From Lunularia cruciata (taxonomy: Eukaryota > Streptophyta > Marchantiopsida > Lunulariales > Lunulariaceae): a DNA stretch of 64,000 bases. The stretch spans positions 59,655,945-59,719,944 of the forward strand of contig OX419755.1 of assembly GCA_948567375.1 (NCBI GenBank). The letters run 5' to 3'. The notes under the pieces are model-generated. The model did no database searches. It was given only the letters and a program-made list of their open reading frames with translations, and was not told the DNA's origin. This document shows, piece after piece, positions 24,101 through 37,059 of this stretch (the stretch's first letter is position 1; each line of letters opens with the position of its first letter). The position numbers were made by a program, and so were the translations under genes.

Positions 24101-24494
24101 GTTGTTGTCCCTACGACATATAGAAGCAGTTTCTGCCTGTGTGATTTTTTTTTAACCCCAATGATTGACCATTGGTGGGTTCTCACTACTTTCTTCCTCC
24201 AATCCACCATTGGGTTGTACTACTCCATCCATGGCATGCCTAAATTGCATCATAACGGGCTAACTGTATCACTCGCCACTCAATTGCTTCCTGATATTCT
24301 CCTACAGAGAGGGTTACCCGTCTAGGTAATGATTCAATCCTCTCTTTTTGCCCATTTGGTAACTCTACTTCTTCACTTCCATCTCTCTCTAGATCCATTC
24401 CCAATCTTATTGCGACAGAGCAAGACAAGAAATTCTCTATTGCTCTTGGATCTATTAATACTCTCACTTGATTACCTTCTAGGATTCCATTCAC
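21178..24494 (-). pseudogene. gypsy-1 pol region (protease, RT, RNase H, integrase, chromodomain)
   Basis: Parts in order on the minus strand: aspartic protease-like segment (24.24-24.49 kb); RT with [20 protein letters not shown] and [20 protein letters not shown] (23.24-24.1 kb); RNase H with YHTIEREELAIVLATKHWKH (22.7-22.95 kb); integrase zinc-binding part (near 22.35-22.5 kb) and core with AYHPQTDGQTKRANRTIEDM (near 21.93-22.0 kb); chromodomain EYLVQWKGYPLYEATWEPAA (near 21.25-21.31 kb). The chromodomain places it among chromoviruses. Broken. Confidence 0.9.
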
Positions 24495-24649
24495 AACAAT
24501 CAGTTGAGAGGTTGCCTTTTGGGCTCTTTGCGCATTATTCTTCTTCCTTCCCTCGCTTCTCTGCTTCCTTATTGAGCCAATAAGGCCGCGAGGTACATTT
24601 ACTGGCGATCTTTGTTTTCCAAAGTGGTTTCCACCTCCTCCTCTTCAAT

Positions 24650-25705
24650 TTGCCTCTCCATGTTGTTCAAAGATTGCATGTACGAAGGCCAAGGGCCTCT
24701 AGGGAAACGAGTGCGACAATTGGTAGATATGTGCCCAATACGGCCACAATTGTAACAACGGCGTTGTTCTCCTCGAGTCCCTTCTCCTTGTGGGGCTCCA
24801 TCTCTTTGTTCTTCTACCCGTCCCCGCTCTCCTTGAAGTGGTCGTGCTCCTCGATCCCGAAATCAAAGGTTGCCCAATTCTATTGGTACTGGTCCACCCA
24901 TGTGTGGCATTTCTACGCGATAATGTTGAAGTAGAACTACTCCTTCACCTCCACCTGATGCTCCTGCTATTCTCTGCGCACAAGCAATGGCTTCAAATAC
25001 CGTGCAAGGGTTTTGCACCATGACTTCTTGGCGAATCCGCTCTTTCAACCCTCGTTTGAAATTGTCGAGAGCCTCTGTTGGACTCATGTCGGAAATTGCA
25101 ACTTGTAGATCTAGAAATGCCTCCACATACTCTTGTACGCTATTCTTTTGTCTCAATCCCCATAGTCGGGTTCGAGCCATCTGCACAAAATCCACCGATT
25201 GGAAATTCTTCAGCAATCCTTCTTGCATTGCTGTCCATGTGACCTCCCTTCTCTCTACCAGCATGGATCATTCCCAAGCATCATACCATGTGAGGGCTTT
25301 ATCCGTCAAGTACCCACATGCAAACACGCCTGCAGCATGCTTAGTGATCTTTGTTGAGAACAATCGGAAATATCGATTCATTCTTGAGATCCAATTTTCC
25401 ACTACTCCTATCGTACGCTGCCCCTTGTAAGGCTCAATGTTGCAGGTCTTCTTCATCCGGAGTAGCAATGTGGCTTCACCGTTGATAGGGTTTGTAGGCA
25501 CGGGTGCCTCTCCAAGCACTTCAGTCGTAGGTATAGGGTTTTGAGGTGGCTCTTCTTCTTGCATGGCTTGATCGTTCCTCAAGATCTGCACCTGACTTTG
25601 TAATGTCTCCATGGTCATCTTAATCTCTTGAAATTCATTCAACATCCCTTGCATTCCTTGCACCAGCTCTTGCAACTGCGGATCCATGGTTCCTACAACA
25701 TCCAA
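24650..25705 (-). pseudogene. gypsy-1 gag region
   Basis: It begins MDVVGTMDPQLQELVQGMQG at 25705, followed by a coiled-coil-like stretch. It then has the retrotransposon gag core (VENWISRMNRYFRLF, ALTWYDAWE, GLRQKNSVQEYVEAFLDLQV) and a CCHC-type knuckle near 24.7-24.76 kb (CYNCGRIGHISTNCR-like). Broken. Confidence 0.85.
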
Positions 25706-26277
25706 TTGCTAATGTCTTCTTCAATATAGAGTCAATATAATCACTCTGGAAGGCGCACGAACTATCGGAACTACCATTGGGACCTCAGAAGCTATCACTC
25801 GTTGATAATACTACTCACCAAAATTCCTAACCACAAAATCTCTAAACATCACTTTCGGCCTCACTACATAACGGATTTCTACTTGAGTGTTGAAAGGGAG
25901 AGGATTTGGGACATTCATATCCATTTTATCATAATAGAATGTAGATCATCAAATCCCACTCTCTGTCATATATCACCACAAGTAGAATCACCGGGTTTGG
26001 TGAGTTCATCACTCTGTCCATGAATTCCGCACCAAAGTGATAAACTAGCGATACCCTCATCTGCTCACGCTAGATGTACATAACCTTGATGTGGAATGGG
26101 TTTGAGAACGGAAAGCTAGGTGCGGGAAATTGTCCCCCCGGCGCATCCATCCCATCCGCTCTCTAAAGTCCTTCCTAAGTCTAGCGATTACTCTATGTTC
26201 TCCACCTCACATTACTCAATTTCAGTAGTTTGTGCTATTCCAAGAGGGGTGATCCACTCTCTTGGACTAGAACACTT

Positions 26278-26289
26278 GCTCTGATACCA
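26278..26289 (-). other. Primer binding site of gypsy-1
   Basis: The minus strand reads TGGTATCAGAGC one base inside the 5' LTR, matching the 3' end of plant initiator tRNA-Met, the usual primer for this group. Confidence 0.9.
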
Positions 26290-26290
26290 T

Positions 26291-27028
26291 TGTAATACTC
26301 CGAGGACAAGAGAAGAGAGAAAACACAGATTGCACACTCAAACATTCGATGCCCCAAGGGAGCACCTTCTCTTTATTATATAGACAAAGAGGATCTCCTC
26401 CAAGGAAGCTCCACCATAGTATTAGGGACACAGATAGGTGACATGTCAGCAAGCTCCACCCTTGGATTACTTACTTGGATGGGGGACCTGTCTGGTCTAG
26501 GTCCTATCTGCTTGGTCAAACAAGCTTTGACCGGAGGGAATCTTTTAGGGAATCTTCCTGTAGGAATCTCAAAATCACGTGAGTAAGGTACCATTGGAAA
26601 GCTCTCAATGAGACAAATTGGGGGGGAGGGAAGGCCAACCTTTCCTCCATTGGGGGGTAATTTGCACATTTTCGAGGCCTTATTCATCCGTTTAGGCCTC
26701 CGAAATTGCCTTCAAAGATTTCAAGCATATTTTGGTTCCTACTCTATTAGTAGAAGTCCCCTTTTGGTGATACCTCTTTCTGATCTGTTTAGTCCATCAT
26801 GTGTAACATCCTTCCAGATGTTACCAAACCAATTCTCACCTTTAAATCATATGTCTAGCTATTGGTTCTAAGGTTCTCAAGTCTATTTTGGTTTTTGCCC
26901 TATTAGTAGAAGTATTCTTTTGGTGATACTTCTATCTGATCTATTTTGAACATCATGTATAACATCATTCTAGATGTTACCAAACCAAATTTCACATCTA
27001 GATCATATGGCTAACCCTTGGTATTACA
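26291..27028 (-). repeat. 5' LTR of gypsy-1
   Basis: It is 738 bp, about 97% identical to 20425-21163, and carries TG...CA ends in element orientation. Confidence 0.93.
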
Positions 27029-27033
27029 CTTGG

Positions 27034-28965
27034 CCAAAGTAGTAGATAAGAGAGCTCTAAAGTGAGCCATGGCAAACAAAGGTACTCCTAAAGGATTTCC
27101 CTATCATGTACCAAGAATTGACTCCAAGATGGTGACTCCCTCTTGTGACACCCATGTTGGTAGTAAAGGGAAGCAAGAGAGTTGTTCTATAATAGCCACA
27201 CAAAAGGAATGAGACTTGCAAGGATCCATTGGCCTCCTTTAGTTCTCTAAAGATGGATGCCCAAGAGATGCTATGAAAAGCATTCTCAACATCCACCTTT
27301 ACAACAACCCAATCCAGATGGATATCTAAGAGTGCCTTGATGCCTAAGGAAATAGCCTTGCAACCTCTAGGTGTAGCTACTCCAAAGTGATGTAGACTGA
27401 GGTGCTCTTGGAAGTAAGATTGATGTTAAAGGACAATGGTGTAGCTAACCAAGTGCAAAAAGATCTCTCCAATAGCAATGAGTCTAATGCACTCCATGCC
27501 TTTCTCCATCACAAGAATTAGACTAGCACCCTTAACACCCAACTAACTAACATAAGAATATCTCTCCTTGTTATTGCTATAGCGACCTAAAACAGCCCAA
27601 TAAATTGACTAGAAGGATCATCTACCTTAAATTAATTTCAAAGATGCTCATATATCTTGACAAGCCTCTTGAGAAGAAGTGAGGAGCAATGCACAATGCT
27701 TGTGCAAAAAATGACCTATCAAGACATAAAAGCTGCTCATGCTAGTAATCTAAGACCTCTAATGGTACTCCATCTCTTGCCATAGGATATAGTGAGCATA
27801 GGAAAGAGATATATCAATGGGTCTAGCCATAAACAAAGAGTGTAGCGCTCATGCTACTCTACTAAAATTTCCCGCCTGATCTAATGTCATACAATATCAT
27901 AATTGAGTGGACTCTATGGTATCTTGTGGTAGAAACTATATCCTAAAACGTGCAGTCCTCACCAACTCCTCCTATAAGGCAGCCCAATCTCCCACTCAGA
28001 ATCAACAAAATCTAGTAGTCTCTATGCCCCTCACGTCCCCCTTTAGCATGACAAAGGCACCATCAAGGCAGTTAGAGGAATAAGAACCATGCTAACTCGT
28101 CCAAGGAATCACGTACCAAACAATCAGGTGGTAGGCAAAAAGCCTATCTAGCCTCATCATGGAATTTATGGGGTAGCCTATGGAATAAAAGTGGACATGG
28201 AAAACTAGTCTCAAATAACACCAAGATACAACCCACTCAAGATGTTAACCACTCCCATGACTTGATTGGTATCCTAGAACTATTGAGTGAATAGAGGAGG
28301 TGTGTGCCTAACCCAAAAGTCACCATTGTCAATACAATTTTTGGCCTCACTTGAACATCCCAAGTGGTCCAATCATAGTCCTTGTGCATCCTTCCCATAT
28401 GGGTCTTTACCCCCTGTAAGGTAAAGCATCGATGATACACTAGACATGGTGTATCTTGAGCCGCTCTAGGCGGCCTTACATGGAGAAGTGTAGCCATGGC
28501 TAGCACAAGAATAACAATTGTCACGCAAGATGCTCCTCTAATTATATCTCCCCATACTTGCAAAACCACAACTCCTCACATCCCAATTTACATGAGTAAA
28601 TGTTATCTCTTCAAACCCTAAACTATAAACTTTCATAACTTTCAATTTCCATGTCAAAAATTTTCAAACTAAGTTCCCATGGAATTCAAGCATGAATACC
28701 AAGAGATTATAAATGAAAATTCTTGACCTATCATTCTCAATGTGAAGAATTCACTCTAAAACCTACAAAATCTAAAAGTCCTCATAACTTTCTACTCAAT
28801 TCTCCATAGCTTCAATCTAAGTATAAAGGAACCAAAATAGAAAACAAATAGAATAGACCATTCACTCATATGATGTATGTAGGTGAGCTCTTTAAAACTC
28901 TATAATATATTTTCACTCTTTACCTCTCTTCTCTCTCTCTTGTTCCTTCTCCTCTCTCTCTCTTG
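27034..28965 (-). mobile_element. LINE, left copy, 5' part (zinc finger and RT N-terminal)
   Basis: The minus strand mirrors about 29.08-31.03 kb. It contains a zinc-finger-like segment near 28.43 kb (YHRCFTLQGVKTHMGRMHKD) and the RT box A-like VDVENAFHSISWASIFREL near 27.25 kb. The outermost sequence at 28.6-28.96 kb pairs with 29.08-29.46 kb. Broken by many stops. It is interrupted at 27033 by gypsy-1. Confidence 0.8.
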
Positions 28966-29074
28966 TTTTATGTGTTCTAATAACAAAAATGTGTTGATAA
29001 CAAAACTAAGAAGAGAGAAACCAAGTCAAATTTTCTCTTATGATAAGATTCTTGCAATAATAATATCGGATAGG
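28966..29074. other. Spacer at the centre of the LINE inverted repeat
   Basis: About 110 bp of AT-rich sequence separates the two arms. Pairing between arms becomes unclear here. No gene is seen. Confidence 0.5.
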
Positions 29075-32000
29075 AATGGGAGATGAGAGGAGAGAGAACA
29101 AGAAAATATAGAAAAGAGGCAAGAATAGAAGGTTATTCTAGAGTTTTAGAGAGCTCACTTTCATACATCACATGAGTGAATAGAAGGATTTGTTCATTTT
29201 TCAATTTCAATTCAATAAGTACCTAGATTGAATGCTATGGAGAATTGAGAATAAATTTATGAGTACTTTTAGGCTTTTTAGAGTTTAGATTGAAATTCAC
29301 ATAGAGAGTGATGGGTCAGAAATTTCCACTTCTAATCTCTTTGTATTCATGCTTGAATTCCATGTGAACTTAGTTTGACAATTTTTGAGATGGAAATTGA
29401 AAGTTATAAAAGTTTATAGTTTTTAAGGTTTGGAGAGATTGTATTTACTCATGTGAGTTGGGATGTAAGGGGTTGTGTTCTTTAGACATGGGGAGATATA
29501 GAGAGAAGCATCATGTGTTACAATCATTATTCTTATGCTAGCTATGGCTATACTTCCCCATGTGAGGCCATCAAAAGCGGCTTGAGATACATCATGTCCA
29601 ATGTGTCACCGATGCTTTACCTCACAAGGAATAAAGACCCATGTGGGAAGGATGCACAAGGACTATCATTGGACCACTTGGGATGCCCACATAGAGCAAA
29701 CAACCACATCAATATTGGTGATACTTGAGATTACACATGCTTCCTCTATCTCTTCATTGACCATTATAGGGATATTGATCAGGTCGTGAAAGTGGTTAGC
29801 ATCTCAAGTAGGTTGTATCTTAGGAGTATTTGAGATTAATTTCCCATTTCCATGTCTATTCCATAGGCTACTCCATACAGTCCATGATGAGGCTAGATAG
29901 GCTTTTTGCCTACTACTTGATCTTTTAGCACATGATCCCTTGGATGAGTTGGTATGGTTCTTATTCCTTTTACTCTCTTGATGGTGCCTTTTCATGCTAG
30001 AGGAGGACATGCAAGGCATAGAGAGGTAGCTACTAGATTTTTCAATTCTGAGTGGATGACTGAGTTGCCCTATGGGATAAGTCAGTTAGGGCTGCATATT
30101 TTAGGAGATAGGTTCTACCACAAGATACCACAAAATCTACTTGATTACAATGGTGTAGTATACTGGATCAAGTGGGAGAGTTTAGTAGAGTATCACAAGT
30201 GCTACACCCTTTGTCTATGGTTATTCCCATTGATAAGACTATCTCTTCCTTATGCTCACTGCATGTTATAGTAGGAGAAAGAGTACTATTAGAGGTCTTA
30301 GATTATAAGCCTAAGCAACTTTTATGTCTTGATAGGTTGTTTTTTGCACAAGCATTATGCATTGTTCCTTGAGTCTCTTCAAGAGGCTTGTCAAGGATGG
30401 TATATGATCACCTTAGAGATATTTTTCAAGCAAATGATCCTTCTAGAAGATTTACCAAGTTATTTTAGGTGGTTGTAATAATAGCAAGGGAGAGATATTC
30501 CTCCATCAATTAGTTGAGTGTAGAGCTACTCAACTTCTCAAGATGGAGAAGGACACAAGAAGCATTAGACCAATTGCTATTGAAGATATCTTTTTGTGCT
30601 TGATTAGCTACACCATTGTCCTTTAGCATCAATCTTACTTCCGAGAGCACCTAAGTCCACATCAATTTGGAATAGCTATACTTAGAGGTTGTGTGGCTAT
30701 TTCTCTATGCATCATGGTACCCTTAGACATCCATCTAGAGTGGGTTATCCTACATGTGGATGTTGAGAATGATTTTAATATCATCTCTTGGGCATCCATC
30801 TTTAGAGAGCTTTGTGAGACTGGTGGATCCTTGGCAAGTCTCATTCCTTTTGTGTGGTTGTTTTATAACTCTATTGCTTCTCTTTACTACCAACATGGGT
30901 GGTCATAGGAGGGAGTCATTATCTTGGAGTCAATTGTCTTTACATCATAGGGAGATCCTTTAAGGTGACCCTTTTTGCCATAGCTCACTTTAGAGCTCTC
31001 TTGTCTATTATTTTGGCCATGCCAAGTCATGTATTTCCTTCCTTGGTAGATGATATACACATTGTGGCCTTGTAGATCAAATTACGCAAGCCTTTGATCA
31101 CTTGACTACCAAGCTACATCTTGTAGGTTTGAGAGTCAAGGTATCAAAGTACAAAGTAGTCTCCTTTAGGTATCACTCCCCAACTTGAGCTTCCAAAGAG
31201 GTGTGTAGCATCTTATAGATGGATTATGTATTCTTGGAGTGCCAATAGGATCTGAAGATTTTGTCATGTGCTTCTTAGACACTTCACTTGCAAAGGATAT
31301 TCTCCATATTTATAAGCTTCCTCTACTAAGAGATACACTTGTGTCATTTGGTATGCTCTCTTGTAGTATTGCACATTGATCAACTTACCTTCTCTACATG
31401 CTTCCCCCTTCCTTGATTTTCTTATCATGTTTGAGAGCTTTTGAGAAGAGGATTATGGGAGCCTTTGGTGATATTATTAGACCAAGTACATTTGAGTGTG
31501 TGATGGGGGACTTGGCATGTACACAGACATCTCTAACAACCTTGTGTGTAGAGATAGGCCTATTAGCTAATGGAGGAGATAGCACCTATAGCATATTTGG
31601 GTAGTTGGGCTTTATTAGCACTCCTACTTTCCTCCCATTTTGTAGTTGTTGATAGGTCAATTTTGGAGACATATATGATCGAGGTGGAGAAGAGATATTT
31701 TCTCTTTAGGTGTTATTGCGGCAAATGAGAGATGGTCCATCTCCATGGGCATGAGAGGACCTTCCATCCTTTGCTTCACTACCATTATTTTAGACTTTTG
31801 CAATCTTCCCTGATGGAGAGATAGTGTTAGCATATGCTACATTCTCTCTTAGTTGACTTGTCCATTCTTTGTGCCATTAAAGCACATCTTTGTTCTTACT
31901 CCAACAAGGATGTAGGTTCTTTGGATCCTAACTCAACCATGCATTGGGGCATTCTGACTTGCACCAATCACCTTCTTCATATCAATGAGGTTCCACCTAG

Positions 32001-32940
32001 GTTTGGTCCACCCACCTGCATCATTGTTACTCACTTGTGAGTATGGTTCTATGCTAGATGCAACGGTCCATACAACACGATGTCCTTTTGAAGGACAAAA
32101 GATAGCTAACCATGATTCCATCAAGGATATAGTGTTTTTTATGGCATAAGAGAGTGGATACCTTGCTAAAAGAGAGTGTTTATATTCTTTGTAGACAACA
32201 TGTGTCAAAGCAAACTTATACTTGGTATGAGATGATCAAGTGATAGTGGCGGATGTTGTGGTTACAAACATGTGATGTAGTTTGGAGGGAGTGATTACTC
32301 ATCCTCTTGGATGGGCAGCAAATAGAGTAGTGTCTTGCAAGGTCTCCAAGTATAGGAGTATGCAACAAGGTCACCTCTTTGCTCCTCTAGCCTTAGAGTT
32401 ATATGGAGCAATGGACATAGCATTTGACACATTTGTCAAGGAGTGCACAAGAGCTTATCATATTAGATGTTAGGAGGTACCACTCTCACTCTCATACTTT
32501 GTATCATACTTTAGACAATGTGTATCCATTGCTTTATGAAGAGCATTGGCTAGTGCAATCCATAGAAGAGCAATCACACTAGGTGATACTTCTTCAAATG
32601 CTCCAATACTTTGTGGATCTTTCTACTTGCATAGCTTAGATATATTAGGTATGGTAGGCAAATTTCTCAGATTGATACTATTAGGGCTTAGCTCAATTTT
32701 TACCTCTTTTTCTCTCCTTTTATTGCTTGATGTGGTCTACTTGTTCTTAGTGTGTTCTACGTGATCACCTATTTCTCTTTTTACTTGGTTTCTCTCTTCC
32801 TAGCTTGTTCCTACCTGGTCTCCTTTCTCCCTTGGTGTGCGTTTAGAACCTATTCTTTTTCCTTTCTTGGTCACTTGGTGAGCCTCATGCTCTATGTTCA
32901 TACCTTGTGCCTTGTATTCCTTTCTCATTCCTTCTTGTGA
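29075..32940 (+). mobile_element. LINE, right copy, with N-terminal zinc finger and LADD-type RT, broken
   Basis: The plus strand has a C2H2-like finger near 29.59-29.65 kb (CPMCHRCFTSQGIKTHVGRMH, spacing C-x2-C-x11-H-x4-H). The RT follows: VDVENDFNIISWASIFREL (near 30.76 kb), FVWLFYNSIASLYYQHG (near 30.85 kb), VDDIHIVAL, which stands where box C is expected (near 31.05 kb), then FGDIIRPSTFECVMG and the C-terminal LFAPLALELYGAMDIAFDTF (near 32.37 kb). There is no LTR and no integrase. An N-terminal C2H2 finger before the RT is a feature of the R2/NeSL-type LINE groups, so I place it there tentatively. It has many stops and frameshifts and is not active. Confidence 0.75.
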
Positions 32941-35900
32941 TTATTATATGTATATATTATTCAATAAGTTTCTAGTGGATGATAACCTTTGTTTGTATAT
33001 TATGAGAGAATTAGTTAGGAAGAGTGATCAATGATGTGGAGACATGATGCAAATAGGTGCACACAAGATGACAAAAAAGATTTGAAGATACATCAATTCA
33101 ATCCTTACAAAGATAAAATCAGAGGTCAATAGCTATATGATGACAAGAAAGATGGGAAGAATGACAAGGTTTAATCAAGCTTGGGTTAATGGTCTATGTA
33201 CTATTGTATGTATTTTTGGAACATCCAAAAATATCACCTTATAAACATGATTGTTTTAGTGTGGATTACATCAACCATATAGCCTAAAATTAATTACAAT
33301 AAATTTTAAAACATAGAAAATAAATTTATATTCAGGTAGAGTAATCTATCAAGCATTTTTTAACAAAATCATCTCCAAGTCTCTCTATAATTCCAAAAGC
33401 AAAAGGAAAAATAAAAGCACCTTGTTTTGGAGATCTACCTTCAAATTTGGATATCTTAGTTTACTTCCAATATGATCAATGATAGAATGATTTAGTGTTG
33501 TCTTTGATAAATTGATAAGTTTGTGAAAAGAAGAGCTATAAAATTATACTTCAATCATCAAGGTGATATTGTGTTAAACATTACCTTAGGGTGATATTGT
33601 GCTAAATATTGCCAAGATTATAAAGACTTTATATTTTTATGATCAATTATCAATTATTGAATTGATACTTTTTTCTTGCAGAATTTAAATTCAAATAGTT
33701 ATGAAAATATTTTACATGAATTATCTCTATGTAGAACAAAGATTTAGCTATAATAATAAATTAGAAAAACATAGAAAATAAATTTTATTCCATATCAACC
33801 AATTTATAAGAACTTCCCTCTAATAATTGTGTTGACTTTCTAAATTGAGATCAACTAGCTGCTCTAGTCAAATTTGGAATAGCATATCCACTAGGTTCAA
33901 AAAATTTATGATGAGGGAGACTAGTTAAGGATTAAATATCCTTATAAAACTAAAAACATTGCTCTAAATAGACTACCTAAATTTACCTGCAAATTTGGTT
34001 ATATAAATAATAATAAATGAAACTATTATTTAATATTTTATTTTATTTGATTTTATTGAGCCCTTGATAATATGTATTATAAAACTATTCTAATACTGCT
34101 ACTTCAAAATATAAATTAATATTTAAATATAATAATTTATTTAATATTAATAAACTATATTTCAATATTTTATTGAGCCATTGGTATAATTCCTATAATT
34201 AAATAAATAAAAATAAAGGAATTATATAATATTGAGCCATTGGTATAATTCCTTAAATTATCTATACTTCCACTTGCAGTAATGGCCTTTCTTTTGTAAA
34301 ATGATTACAATCAGTTTCTTTTTTACCTAATATAGTAGACTGCAAAAAGTACTCTACATAGTTTTTCAGGGTATTAATATAATTCATAAGATAAAACTTT
34401 TTAAAGTAAAATTTATAGTATAAATTTATTTTTAAGATATTTAAAATTTTCACAAACTGAATATTTAATAAAATAGAATTAATTAAAATGAACAAGGCAA
34501 TTATTTTGATCATACGTCCACTATCAAAACCCTTATGTAACAAATATCTGATTCAAGTCTAATGATAAAATTTTGATTGTGTGTTTTTCATTGGAAGAGA
34601 ATATTAAAGAAATTTATTTTCATCTACACTTTGTTTCAAGCAATGTGAGCCTTTAGTTATGCATCTATTTCTTTGTAAGTCTCTCTTATGTCTATTATCA
34701 GAATCTAGTTTACAATGAAAATGAAATATAACAATATAGTAAGCATTGATATTTAGTTGATAATCAATGGGTTTCATTTGCACTTCAAATGAATCTTGAA
34801 TCTTGATTTTTATGTATTTTTATAATAATATAGTCAAAATGGATAGTTAGTTGATAATCACTGGGTTTCATTGGCACTTCAAATGAACATTGATTTTGAT
34901 GTATTTTTATATATTTATAATATAAAATTGATATAGTTGTGCAATAACAATAAACTTAATATTGAGGTGTTTCCCAACAACTGAAGAAATATCCAAGGGT
35001 CTTATAACTATAAGAAGATTGAGTTGAGGTCTTATAACTATAATAAGATTGAGGCTTTGATTCTACTTGTAGTTATCTTTCAAATGTATACTAACTGTCA
35101 AGTGAAAAGAGTAAGATATCTTGAAGTGGGTTAAGTAGAAAATAAATCTTAACTTACATGTTACATATAATATGTGCAATTTCAATTCAAGAAGTGTTGT
35201 CTTTTCAACAACGAGTTGTAAGCAAGTGTATTAATATAATATGTAATTATCTATATATATTATATTATTGTATTTAGGATATATAAAACTTTAAATTTTA
35301 TATGATATATAATTAACTTGAAAGACTCTAGTCTACTTCCAAAAGATAGTTGAGTTTATAAATATATACAACAGAAAATGCTCACAAGTGGTTAGAGTAG
35401 AGATTATGAAAGTTTATATTGTGCTTGTTTGGTTTATATATTTATGGTTGGTTATTTTAGGTCTTATTCTAATGCAATAAAGAGAGGCAATTAATCATAT
35501 AGGATGTTAGTAATTATTGAAATAGATGTCCCAATGCTTATTAGGAATTATTTAAAAAATATAATTTATCATTATTTCTTCATAATTTGAACAATATTAT
35601 CTAGAATCAATCCAAGAGTTCGTATTCTATTAGAATTAATAAGATCTGATAGGTTTATATTTTCTTTATTTCAAATAACATCAAATTTTACCTTTCTACA
35701 TCTAATGATATTACATTGTTGAAACTAATTAAAGACTCCATATTTCTTTCAAATTATAAGCCATGGATATGCTTATCTATTGTTTATTTATACACCAAGA
35801 AAATCACCCAAGTGTCTAAGTAGTTACTTAATAAAAAAAAGGAATTATTGTACATAGAATAGCTCTTCATGTTTAAGTTGCATATGTCCTTGAATCTATT

Positions 35901-37059
35901 TATACAATGATACAAAAATAATCATTGAAGTTTTTAGCAAGTTTTCTATTTTCTACTCTGAAATAATAATATCATTCTTTATGTTTAATTTGCAGAAATT
36001 TTTAAATCTATATGTATTAGAAACTTAAAGAGAAACAAATAGTTATAAAGAGTATAATAAAGGATTAATAAATAAATAAATAAATAGTTAATAAATAGTG
36101 TTATTTATATAAAAATAAAGAATTGTTTGTCAATATCCATAGTGAGCAGTAAGTATAAGTTAATATTCTCAACTTTATTTATGTTAATAGTTTGATTTGA
36201 TCACATCACTTACAAATACAATTGTGAAAGATAGTTGTCTACAAACTTAGAGTCAATAGCAGTAATCTTTGTTGGGTTTAGAGTTTGATAGATAATGTTC
36301 TGCTCGATCTAAAGCATCATATAAGAATATTAAAAGATGAAAGAATACAAATATATTTTCATGTAGTTTTTTCAACTATTAAAAATATTTTTCAACTTAT
36401 ATTTTTAGAAGAATTTAGATAATTTGCACTAAATTGAGGAAAATCATGTTTATAATTATTTTCTATTTAAATTGACTTAACTTTTTATTATAATTGTGTA
36501 CTAGCTATTTGATTTTCCAACTAATTTGCAACTCTTGGGTTTATTGATTATTGAATTCAAGATGGCTATTTCAATAATATTTAGAAAATTAATCATTTAC
36601 AAATTTTAGGAAAGGAAAAGTGTATGAGTATTAGAGTTTCAATAGCCTGAAATTCAAAAAACTATTCATTAGCATCTCTTTACTTATTAGTAACCTTTAA
36701 GAAAATTATATGAAGGATTTATTAGTTGTACAGTATATATTTGACAATTCAAATATTTTGAGGGTTCTGATAACTTTATTGATCACATAGATCAATATTT
36801 GATGATTATGAAAAATAAATAAGTATTCATAAGATCTCTAAATGAAAACTTTGTTCATTATATAATTTACCATTTATGCTCATCTTTAATCACAAATAAG
36901 TTATGTAAGATTGAGATTTATATTTTCTTGTTTATATGGTTACTTTCATCTTACTCATTTTGTTATAATTTCCTCAATATACATTGTTTTGGTATTATTA
37001 TTTTTATCTTACATGTACTTCTTATAATTTTTTCATTCATAGATTAGAGAGGTTGTCAT
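32941..37059. other. AT-rich gene-free block
   Basis: Mostly A and T (roughly three quarters or more by eye), with no convincing coding frame on either strand and no recognisable element ends. It contains short direct duplications. 34753-34826 is repeated at 34846-34913 ('agttgataatca.tgggtttc'). 34999-35024 is repeated at 35029-35053 ('gtcttataactata'). 'attgagccattggtataatt' occurs twice near 34.17-34.25 kb. I see no organellar gene in it. Confidence 0.6.

Larger units (their letters stand above)
20425..27028 (-). mobile_element. Ty3/gypsy chromovirus (gypsy-1), LTR to LTR, broken
   Basis: LTRs are at 20425-21163 and 26291-27028, with a CTTGG target duplication at 20420-20424 and 27029-27033. 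The minus-strand order is primer site, gag, zinc knuckle, protease, reverse transcriptase, RNase H, integrase, chromodomain, purine tract, which is the gypsy order. The LTRs differ at about 3% of sites by my eye count, so this is the youngest datable insertion in the window, perhaps one to a few million years at common plant rates. All parts are present, but the reading frame has a handful of breaks, so it looks structurally whole but not functional. Confidence 0.93.

Noticed and set aside
28883-29090. Hydrophobic short frame at the centre of the LINE inverted repeat
   Set aside because: It comes from a CT-rich run ('ctctcttctctctctcttgt') and has no partner in the other arm.
32546-32940. Leu/Phe-rich membrane-like frames at the end of the right LINE copy
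   Set aside because: They arise from T-rich sequence. The left copy does not keep the frame, so a membrane protein is unlikely.
33000-37000. Possible organelle-derived insertion
   Set aside because: The block is AT-rich, but no tRNA, rRNA or organelle protein sequence was seen.
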